Assembly (NCBI GenBank): GCA_937864175.1
Contig: CALMJH010000060.1
Location: forward strand, 1 to 37,528
Length of the DNA: 37,528 nt
DNA from: an uncultured Burkholderiales bacterium
GTDB taxonomy: Bacteria; Pseudomonadota; Gammaproteobacteria; Burkholderiales; Burkholderiaceae_A
Reading direction: 5' to 3'
Position numbers and translations under genes: made by a program. This document shows, in pieces, positions 31,571 to 37,528 of this stretch; the first letter of the stretch is position 1; every line of letters starts with the position of its first letter. A model generated the notes under the pieces. It worked only from the letters and a program-made list of their open reading frames with translations, was not told the origin of the DNA and did not search any database.

Positions 31571-32342
31571 GCTGGGCTCGACCCTCTTCGAAGCTCGGCA
31601 GAATCTTGGCGACCTCTGTCCAGAAGCCTGGGCTGTGGTCCATGGCCCGGAGGTGCGCCAGCTCGTGGGCGACGACATAGTCAATGACCGGCAGGCTAAA
31701 TTGAACCAGCCGCCAGTTCAGCCGGATTCTTCCGTCTTGGGTACAACTGCCCCACCGGCCTTTGGCGTGGCTGATTTGAAACCGGCTGTATTGAAGACCA
31801 GCCTGAGCCGCCAGCAAGTCGAGTCGCTCGAGCAGAATGTCTTTGGCCTGCTGCTGCATCCAGGCATGGACCCGGTCGCGAATCTGCTCGTGGTCAGCCT
31901 GCAGCGAGAGCGGAAGAATGAGCCGTTGGCCAGCGGCGTCCCAACTGATCTGTTGGGCAGCGGGGTCCAGATGAATCTGCAGGGTCTGGCCCAGAAATTT
32001 CAGGCTTGCCCCGTGGGCCCACTGTTCGGTGGGCTCTAGACGGTTGCGTTGGGCGTTGAGCCACTCCTGGTGCCGGTTGATGAGCCAACGCGACTTGCCC
32101 ACCAGAATGGTCTCGATCTCCTCAATCGAGACCCACCTGGGCGCGGTCACTCGGATAAGGCCCTGCTGAATCGACATGCCGACGGTCTTTCGGCTTGAAC
32201 GGGTGAGGACCCAGTCAAAGGGCTGGCCCGCCAGGAGCACTTTTCGAATTCGTGGGGAGCCAGTGGGGCTGGGTCCGGACGGGGCGGCAGGGGGCGCCTC
32301 AAAGCCCGGCAACAGAAAGGACCACTGATCAAGAAAGCCCAC
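31545..32342 (-). CDS. YgjP-type M48-like metallopeptidase (DUF45)
   Basis: A 265-residue putative zinc metallopeptidase. The YgjP-like domain (about 45-260) includes GRWGSCTQDGRIRLNWRLV and the zinc motif HELAHLRAMDHSPGFW, with the HELAH helix and a downstream histidine. The first 35 residues are Pro/Ser rich and not conserved. It starts at GTG 32342, 14 bases inside the plsC gene; no ATG is available before the domain. The family is widespread, often next to plsC in betaproteobacteria, and its substrate is unknown. Confidence 0.85.
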   Translation of the reverse strand: MGFLDQWSFLLPGFEAPPAAPSGPSPTGSPRIRKVLLAGQPFDWVLTRSSRKTVGMSIQQGLIRVTAPRWVSIEEIETILVGKSRWLINRHQEWLNAQRNRLEPTEQWAHGASLKFLGQTLQIHLDPAAQQISWDAAGQRLILPLSLQADHEQIRDRVHAWMQQQAKDILLERLDLLAAQAGLQYSRFQISHAKGRWGSCTQDGRIRLNWRLVQFSLPVIDYVVAHELAHLRAMDHSPGFWTEVAKILPSFEEGRAQLKGVRLED

Positions 32343-33069
32343 GCACCGTCTCCTCGATGAACTCCTCTACACGACGCATCAACTGATCGGGGGTCTCGCC
32401 CGGCTGAGGCCAGATGAGGGAGCCAATCACGAGGTCTATGGTGCCAGATTGTTTAATCAATGCATTGCGGGGCCAGAGACGGCCGGCATTGTGGGCAATG
32501 GGGAGAATGGGGCTGTTTAATTCCAGCGCCAGCCGGGCTGCACCGGTTTTGTATTTCACCCGCTGACCGGGCCGGGTTCTCGTGCCCTCGGGAAAGAAGG
32601 TAATCCAACGTCCCTCAGCCTGCCGTCCGCGTGCCTGATCGGCAATCTGTCGGTAGGCCTTTAGCCCCTCTGCTCGGTCGACATGAATCATGGGCAGAAG
32701 CCCAATGCCCCACCCAAAAAAAGGAATGCGCAGCAACTCCCGTTTGAAGACAAAGCAGAGTTGCCGTGGGAGGTAGCTGGGCAGAAAGAGTGTCTCCCAG
32801 GCCGACTGGTGTTTGGAGCAGACGATGACCGGCTGCTGGCAGGCGTCTTTCAGATTTTGCTGGCCCTGAACACGAACCTGTAATCCCAAAAGAACCTGGG
32901 CCGCCCAACTGCTCATGGCCGGCCAACGCATGGCGAATCGATACCGGTTTGTGGGCGAGAGCAGGGGCGCAAGCAGCACAAAGAGGCTTCCCCAGATGGT
33001 GACGCTGATGGCCTGGAAGGCCACAAAGACGAGAGACCTTGCCAGCGCCACCAACGGAGGGTTGGACAT
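32329..33069 (-). CDS. plsC: 1-acyl-sn-glycerol-3-phosphate acyltransferase (PlsC)
   Basis: Membrane-bound enzyme that acylates lysophosphatidate to phosphatidate in phospholipid synthesis. The 246-residue protein has an N-terminal membrane segment (about 10-36), the acyltransferase motif I in the form KHQSAWE (HX4E rather than HX4D, a variant I recall from betaproteobacterial relatives), and motif III FPEGTRTRPGQ. It lies 13 bases after gmhB. A lysophospholipid acyltransferase with another acceptor is possible. Confidence 0.9.
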   Translation of the reverse strand: MSNPPLVALARSLVFVAFQAISVTIWGSLFVLLAPLLSPTNRYRFAMRWPAMSSWAAQVLLGLQVRVQGQQNLKDACQQPVIVCSKHQSAWETLFLPSYLPRQLCFVFKRELLRIPFFGWGIGLLPMIHVDRAEGLKAYRQIADQARGRQAEGRWITFFPEGTRTRPGQRVKYKTGAARLALELNSPILPIAHNAGRLWPRNALIKQSGTIDLVIGSLIWPQPGETPDQLMRRVEEFIEETVRGLS

Positions 33070-33082
33070 TCCGGCTCGTGCC

Positions 33083-33685
33083 CTAGAGGATGGTGAGGGG
33101 AGGCGCCTGGTCTAGCAGGCCCATGGTGGCATGGGCCAGATCGACATAGACGGGAGTTCCCTCTGGGACCTCGGGCAGCGGCTTCTCGCCCGACTGATGG
33201 GCCTTGAGTGTGCGATCGCCTTTACCAGTGGTGACCAGGATGGGCCGCGCTCCAAGGCTGACGGCGGCGGCCAGGTCTCGGTGTGAGTCGCCAATGACCG
33301 GAACACCCGCTAGGCTGCCGCCAACGCGGTGGGCAATGTCTTGCAGCAGACCAGGAGCAGGCTTGCGACAGAGACAGCCGGTCTCTGGGCCATGTGGACA
33401 GAAAAAGACTGCCTCAATGCGGCCCCCCAATTCTTCGAGGCCCGCCTGCATCTTGTTGTGAATGGCATGCAGGGTCTGCAGATCGAAGAGGCCACGGGCA
33501 AGCCCCGACTGGTTGGTGGCCACAAAAATTCGCCAGCCTTCGTGGGTCAGTCGACCCATGGCTTCGAGGCTACCGGCAATGGGGACGAACTCCTCCACTG
33601 ATTTGATGTAGTGGTCGGAGTCGTGGTTGATAACACCATCGCGATCGAGAATCACGATGGGGCGGTCTGGGCCGGAGTGGTTCAT
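33083..33685 (-). CDS. gmhB: D-glycero-beta-D-manno-heptose-1,7-bisphosphate 7-phosphatase (GmhB)
   Basis: Removes the C7 phosphate in ADP-heptose synthesis for the LPS inner core. The 200-residue HAD phosphatase has the nucleophile motif LDRDGVIN (Asp14, Asp16), the second motif VATNQSG, the zinc-binding loop CPHGPETGCLCRKP typical of GmhB, and the metal Asp in GDSHRDLAA. It overlaps glyS by ATGA. It supplies the donor that WaaC, encoded at the other end of the window, uses. Confidence 0.94.
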   Translation of the reverse strand: MNHSGPDRPIVILDRDGVINHDSDHYIKSVEEFVPIAGSLEAMGRLTHEGWRIFVATNQSGLARGLFDLQTLHAIHNKMQAGLEELGGRIEAVFFCPHGPETGCLCRKPAPGLLQDIAHRVGGSLAGVPVIGDSHRDLAAAVSLGARPILVTTGKGDRTLKAHQSGEKPLPEVPEGTPVYVDLAHATMGLLDQAPPLTIL

Positions 33686-35802
33686 GCGGCCAGCCGAGAG
33701 AGGTCGGCCACCTGATTCATGGCCTGGTGCAGTGTGCGCAGCAGTGCCAGTCGGTTGGCCCGAATGGCGGGGTCCTCGGCATTGACCATGACCTGGTCGA
33801 AAAATTGGTCAACGGGCTCTTTGAGGACCGAGAGGCTGCTCATGGCACCGGTGTAGTTTCCTTCCGCGGTCGCGCTCTGGGCCTTGGGTCCCACCTGCGC
33901 GAGTGCCGCGGCCAGGGCCTGTTCGGCAGGCTCAGAGAGCAGACCAGGTTTGAAGTCATTGACGGCGGATTCCTGATCGGACTTCTTAAGAATATTGCCG
34001 ATGCGTTTGTTGGCTGCGCAGAGGGCCTGGGCCTCGGGCGTCGAGAGAAAGCCGGAGAGCGCCTGGAGTCGAGCCGGCACCTGGCAGAGCAGGTTGGGGC
34101 ACTCGGCCAGAACTGCCTCGATGGCGGCCGCCTCAAATCCCTGGTCTCGAAGGTAGGCTCGAGCACGGTCTTGGATAAAGGCCAGGATCTCGCTGGATTG
34201 GTCGGTGACTGCAGCGACACCAGAGAATTGGGCCAGGGTCTTGGCCAGCATCTGGTCGAGGGACAGCGGGAGATTTTTTTCAATGAGAATTCGAACCACA
34301 CCGAGGGCCGCGCGGCGCAGGGCGAAGGGGTCCTTGTCACCGGTGGGAACCAGACCAATGCCCCAGATCCCCACAAGGGTCTCGAGCTTGTCGGCCAGGG
34401 CCACGGCAAGCCCAACTGGGTTGCCGGGCAGCTGGTCTCCGGCGAATCGCGGGTGGTAATGGCCCGAGATGGCCTGGGCCACCGCCTCGGCCTCACCGTC
34501 GTGATGGGCGTAGTACTGACCAATGATGCCTTGGAGTTCGGGAAACTCGCCCACCATGTCGGTGACCAGGTCGGCCTTGGCCAGAAGGGCTGCGCGGCCA
34601 GCCTGCTCCACCGGCGCCCCAATGGCGGGTGCCCAGGCCTCGGCCAGAGCCTTCAGACGGTCAATGCGCTGGCGTTGGCTGCCAATCTTGTTGTGATAGA
34701 TGACTGAGGCCAGGGCGGCCAGCCGGTCGGCTAGTGGCTTTTTGCGGTCTTGGTCAAAGAAGAATTTTGCGTCTGAGAGCCGGGCCCGCAGGACCCGTTC
34801 GTTACCCGACACCACGACCGAGGGGTCTTTAGAGGCCAGATTGGCCACCACCAGGAAGCGATTACGCAGGCGGCCCTGCGCATCGGTCAGGGCAAAGTAT
34901 TTCTGGTTTTGCTGCATGGTCAGAATGAGGCATTCCTGGGGAACTGACAGGAAGGCTTGATCAAACTGGCCTTGGAGGACAACGGGCCATTCGACCAGGC
35001 TGGTGACCTCATCGAGCAGGGCCTGGGGCATGACCACCTGGTCGGCCCCCGCGGCTGCTTTCAGGCCAGCAACAATCTTGTCTTGTCGCGCCTGGAAATC
35101 GGCCAGCACGTAGCCCTGCGCTTCAAGCGTCTGGGCATAGTCATCGGCCCGCTGAATCTCAAGGGGGGCCTGGGCATGAAACCGATGGCCCAGGGTGGTT
35201 CGGCCGGCTGAGAGGCCCAGGACCCCCAGGGGAAGCACTTCGTCGCCATGGAGGGCCACCAGCCCATGGGCCGGACGCACAAATTTCACTTCTTGGCTCT
35301 GGCCCTTGTCATCGACGTGGCTGTAGCGCATGACTTTGGGAATGGGCAGCTTGGCAATGGACTGCTCGAGGGCTGCCTGGGCGGCCTCGGCCAGGCGGGC
35401 ACCTGGGAGTTGGACGTCGATCAAGAGGACCTCTTGTTTGCCATCGCTTTCGCGAAGCAGCCGTGGCAGGGCCTGGTCGGCGTCAAGCCCCAAGGCCTGG
35501 AGTTTCTTGATCAACGGGGCCAGGGGCCGGCCCTGGGCGTCTAGTCCGATAGAGACGGGCAGCAGCTTTTCGCGGCGCTGCTGGTCTTGTCCAAGACTTG
35601 CAACCCTGGGCAGGCGGACGGCAAGTCGGCGGGGGCTTGCATAGGCGTTCATGGCCTGGAGATCGGCGGCCTGCAGAAGGCCTGCCTTGTGCAGGCTCTG
35701 TGCGAGGGTCTGTGCAAAGGACTCGCCGAGCGACCGAAGGGCTTTGGGTGGGAGCTCTTCGGTGAAGAGTTCAATGAGGAGGGTTTTTGTAGAAGCAGAC
35801 AT
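33682..35802 (-). CDS. glyS: Glycine--tRNA ligase beta subunit (GlyS)
   Basis: Beta chain of the bacterial alpha2-beta2 glycyl-tRNA synthetase, responsible for tRNA binding. The 706-residue protein begins KTLLIELFTEELPPKAL, the family N-terminus, and contains VEWPVVLQGQFD, the HD-like helical region and the late NKRIGNILKK block, with an anticodon-binding C-terminus. Length is typical (about 690-710). It starts 5 bases after glyQ and ends with a 4-base overlap with gmhB. Confidence 0.97.
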   Translation of the reverse strand: MSASTKTLLIELFTEELPPKALRSLGESFAQTLAQSLHKAGLLQAADLQAMNAYASPRRLAVRLPRVASLGQDQQRREKLLPVSIGLDAQGRPLAPLIKKLQALGLDADQALPRLLRESDGKQEVLLIDVQLPGARLAEAAQAALEQSIAKLPIPKVMRYSHVDDKGQSQEVKFVRPAHGLVALHGDEVLPLGVLGLSAGRTTLGHRFHAQAPLEIQRADDYAQTLEAQGYVLADFQARQDKIVAGLKAAAGADQVVMPQALLDEVTSLVEWPVVLQGQFDQAFLSVPQECLILTMQQNQKYFALTDAQGRLRNRFLVVANLASKDPSVVVSGNERVLRARLSDAKFFFDQDRKKPLADRLAALASVIYHNKIGSQRQRIDRLKALAEAWAPAIGAPVEQAGRAALLAKADLVTDMVGEFPELQGIIGQYYAHHDGEAEAVAQAISGHYHPRFAGDQLPGNPVGLAVALADKLETLVGIWGIGLVPTGDKDPFALRRAALGVVRILIEKNLPLSLDQMLAKTLAQFSGVAAVTDQSSEILAFIQDRARAYLRDQGFEAAAIEAVLAECPNLLCQVPARLQALSGFLSTPEAQALCAANKRIGNILKKSDQESAVNDFKPGLLSEPAEQALAAALAQVGPKAQSATAEGNYTGAMSSLSVLKEPVDQFFDQVMVNAEDPAIRANRLALLRTLHQAMNQVADLSRLAA

Positions 35803-35807
35803 GAGCG

Positions 35808-36722
35808 CTAGGCCGCCTGTTGTTGTGGGCTATCGCACATGGGAAAGCCCAGGCGCTCGCGGGAGTCGTAGTAGGCCTGTGCCACCTGACGTGACAGGTT
35901 GCGGATGCGGGCGATGTATTGGGCCCGCTCGGTCACGGAGATAGCGCCACGGGCATCAAGCAGGTTGAAGGTGTGTGCGGCCTTGAGGATTTGTTCGTAG
36001 GCCGGCAGCGGCAGGGTCTTTTCGAGCAAGGCCTGAGCATCGTGCTCGTGCTCGCCAAATCGCTTGAGCAGCACATCAACGTTGCTCGCCTCAAAGTTGT
36101 AGGCCGACTGCTCCACCTCGTTCTGGTGGTAGACATCGCCGTAGCTGATGCGCTTGGTGAGTCCTTTTTCTTGCCACTGCGTCCACGTCAGGTCGTAGAC
36201 GTTTTCTACGCCCTGCAGGTACATGGCCAGCCGCTCCAGGCCGTAGGTGATCTCGCCGGTTATTGGGCTGCAGTCCAGGCCGCCGACTTGCTGGAAGTAG
36301 GTGAACTGGGTGACTTCCATCCCATTGAGCCAGACCTCCCAGCCCAGGCCCCAGGCGCCCAGTGTTGGGTTTTCCCAGTCGTCTTCCACAAACCGGATGT
36401 CGTGGGTCTGGGTGTCGATGCCCAAAGCCTGAAGCGAGCCCAGGTAGAGCTCCAGGATGTTTTCGGGGGCGGGCTTGAGGACCACCTGGTACTGGTAGTA
36501 GTGCTGAAGACGATTCGGGTTCTCGCCGTAGCGACCGTCTTTGGGCCTGCGTGAGGGCTGGACGTAGGCGGCCCGCCAAGGCTCGGGGCCCAGGGCCCGT
36601 AGGAAGGTGGCGGTATGACTGGTGCCGGCCCCGACCTCCAGGTCGATGGGCTGGAGCATGGCGCAGCCCTGCTGGGCCCAATACGTCTGCAGCGTCAGGA
36701 TGACGTCTTGAAAGGTCTTCAT
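35808..36722 (-). CDS. glyQ: Glycine--tRNA ligase alpha subunit (GlyQ)
   Basis: Catalytic chain that activates glycine. The 304-residue protein begins [20 protein letters not shown] and carries the class II motif 2 region ([17 protein letters not shown]) and the [12 protein letters not shown] and [13 protein letters not shown] blocks. It starts 9 bases after lnt. There is no ribosome-binding site, but TAAAAT lies 6 bases before the ATG and overlaps the lnt stop codon. Confidence 0.97.
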   Translation of the reverse strand: MKTFQDVILTLQTYWAQQGCAMLQPIDLEVGAGTSHTATFLRALGPEPWRAAYVQPSRRPKDGRYGENPNRLQHYYQYQVVLKPAPENILELYLGSLQALGIDTQTHDIRFVEDDWENPTLGAWGLGWEVWLNGMEVTQFTYFQQVGGLDCSPITGEITYGLERLAMYLQGVENVYDLTWTQWQEKGLTKRISYGDVYHQNEVEQSAYNFEASNVDVLLKRFGEHEHDAQALLEKTLPLPAYEQILKAAHTFNLLDARGAISVTERAQYIARIRNLSRQVAQAYYDSRERLGFPMCDSPQQQAA

Positions 36723-36728
36723 CCCCGC

Positions 36729-36734
36729 ATTTTA
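36729..36734 (-). promoter_or_regulatory. Possible -10 element of glyQ overlapping the lnt stop codon
   Basis: TAAAAT (5 of 6) on the minus strand begins with the TAA stop of lnt and ends 6 bases before the glyQ ATG, the right distance for a transcript starting at the A of ATG. No clear -35 or extended -10 is seen, so the strength is uncertain. Confidence 0.4.
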
Positions 36735-37528
36735 GCTGGGATGGTCAGGCCTCGTGAGGCCTCCAGCCGAGCGTCTGCGCAGCCAGACCAGTGCCAGCAG
36801 GACCAGACTTACCAGGCCCAGGATGGGCCCGTTTTGAAGGAGGACGTAAGGGGTCTGACCCCCCATGCCTTGGACTCTGACCAACAGAATGTCTTGGGCC
36901 ATGGCAGGACTCGCCGCCTGAACTCGACCCTTGTGATCAATGTGGGCTGTCATGCCGGTATTGGTGGCGCGAACCGTCGGGCGCGCCGCCTCGAGGGATC
37001 GCATTCTGGCAATCGCCAGATGTTGCTGGAGGGCGATGGTGTCACCAAACCAGGCCAGGTTGCTGACATTCAAGAGAATGGTGGCACCGTTTTTCGACGA
37101 ACGAATCGCCCGAACGATCTCCTCGCCAAAGAGGTCCTCAAAACAGATGTTCACCCCAATGTGTTGGTCAGCGACTGGAATGGTGGGCTGCGTCGCGGGG
37201 CCGGAGGTGAAGTCCCCCAGGGGCATTTGCATCAGGTCGACAAACCACCGAAATCCCCAGGGGATGAATTCCCCAAAGGGCACCAGGTGGTGTTTGTCGT
37301 ATCGCGCAGCAGCCAAGCCTGTGTTGGTCCCGGTGGGTCGAAGTGCGATCAGGCTGTTGGCCCACTGCTGGCCGTCCCGAGAGGGGATGCCCGTCATCAG
37401 GACTGCTCCGCTGCGATCAGCCGCAGCCTGCAGGCTCTGACGGGTCTGTTCTGAGAGGTCTTGCCAAGGCCGTATGAAGGCCGTCTCGGGCAGAACCATC
37501 AGGTCGAGCCTTGCTGAGGGGCTGGCCG
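36732..37528 (-). CDS. lnt: Apolipoprotein N-acyltransferase (Lnt), 5' part outside the window
   Basis: Inner-membrane enzyme that adds the third acyl chain to lipoproteins such as Pal. The visible C-terminal 265 residues form the nitrilase-like domain with the catalytic triad: Glu in VLPETAF, Lys in YDKHHLVPFGEF and Cys in VNICFEDLFGEE, followed by a C-terminal membrane helix (about the last 30 residues). The frame is open through the window edge at 37528, so the N-terminal membrane helices lie outside. The internal ATG at 37499 is not the start. Confidence 0.95.
   Translation of the reverse strand, partial: ASPSARLDLMVLPETAFIRPWQDLSEQTRQSLQAAADRSGAVLMTGIPSRDGQQWANSLIALRPTGTNTGLAAARYDKHHLVPFGEFIPWGFRWFVDLMQMPLGDFTSGPATQPTIPVADQHIGVNICFEDLFGEEIVRAIRSSKNGATILLNVSNLAWFGDTIALQQHLAIARMRSLEAARPTVRATNTGMTAHIDHKGRVQAASPAMAQDILLVRVQGMGGQTPYVLLQNGPILGLVSLVLLALVWLRRRSAGGLTRPDHPS

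Noticed and set aside
32329-33069. Loss of PlsC function because motif I reads HX4E instead of HX4D.
   Set aside because: I recall the KHQS.WE form as common in betaproteobacterial PlsC, and motif III is intact.
1-37528. Mobile elements, prophage, defence or secondary-metabolite systems.
   Set aside because: No transposase, integrase, terminal repeats, restriction, toxin-antitoxin or biosynthetic core genes were found; tRNA-Lys is not followed by an integrase or a duplicated 3' end.

Overview
The window is a chromosomal stretch of a betaproteobacterium, most likely a Burkholderiales member with a compact genome (inference). The evidence is a GC content of roughly 60% by eye, protein sequences of clear betaproteobacterial type, and gene orders I recall from that group: waaA next to a TolC exporter and a Pcm-like methyltransferase; amgK-murU diverging from lptD-surA-rsmA; dusB-fis-purH-ruvCAB; and lnt-glyQ-glyS-gmhB-plsC-ygjP. 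I see no insertion sequence, prophage, integrase, CRISPR array or resistance island. No stretch longer than about 155 bases lacks a gene.

Layout. 1-7673: apaH (-) diverges from algC-waaC-waaA (+), which collides with tolC-pcm-like (-); the latter diverges from uppP (+). 7674-10030: trmB (-), hup (+) with an intrinsic terminator, then a two-gene unit of unknown role (small MarR-like regulator and MASE1-like membrane protein). Both convergent spacers here hold short tandem repeats. 10031-12716 (-): a three-gene cassette of an L,D-transpeptidase flanked by two paralogous NTF2-like proteins, lying just downstream of a tRNA-Lys(TTT) gene that has a near-consensus promoter. 12865-26947 (-): sixteen genes in one direction with no gap above 25 bases (amgK, murU, pepP, dusB, fis, purH, ruvC, ruvA, ruvB, tolQ, tolR, tolA, tolB, pal, cpoB and a YeeE/TsuA-like transporter). 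26960-31570 (+): lptD-surA-rsmA. 31545-37528 (-): lnt (cut by the window edge), glyQ, glyS, gmhB, plsC, ygjP.

The theme is the cell envelope. Genes here serve LPS core and heptose supply (algC, waaC, waaA, gmhB), LPS and outer-membrane protein export (lptD, surA), peptidoglycan recycling and remodelling (amgK, murU, uppP, the L,D-transpeptidase), envelope constriction and lipoprotein maturation (Tol-Pal, cpoB, lnt), phospholipid synthesis (plsC) and efflux (tolC). They are interleaved with DNA repair and nucleoid genes (ruvCAB, fis, hup), translation genes (glyQS, rsmA, trmB, dusB, tRNA-Lys) and purine synthesis (purH).

No defence system or obviously new machine is present. The most unusual signals are regulatory. 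Several genes (algC, uppP, lptD, glyQ, tolB) carry a strong -10 hexamer 5-7 bases before the start codon and no ribosome-binding site, which suggests leaderless mRNAs. Two divergent promoters appear to share one symmetric -10 element. The transpeptidase/NTF2 cassette and the regulator/MASE1-like pair are the best protein-level candidates for uncharacterised function.
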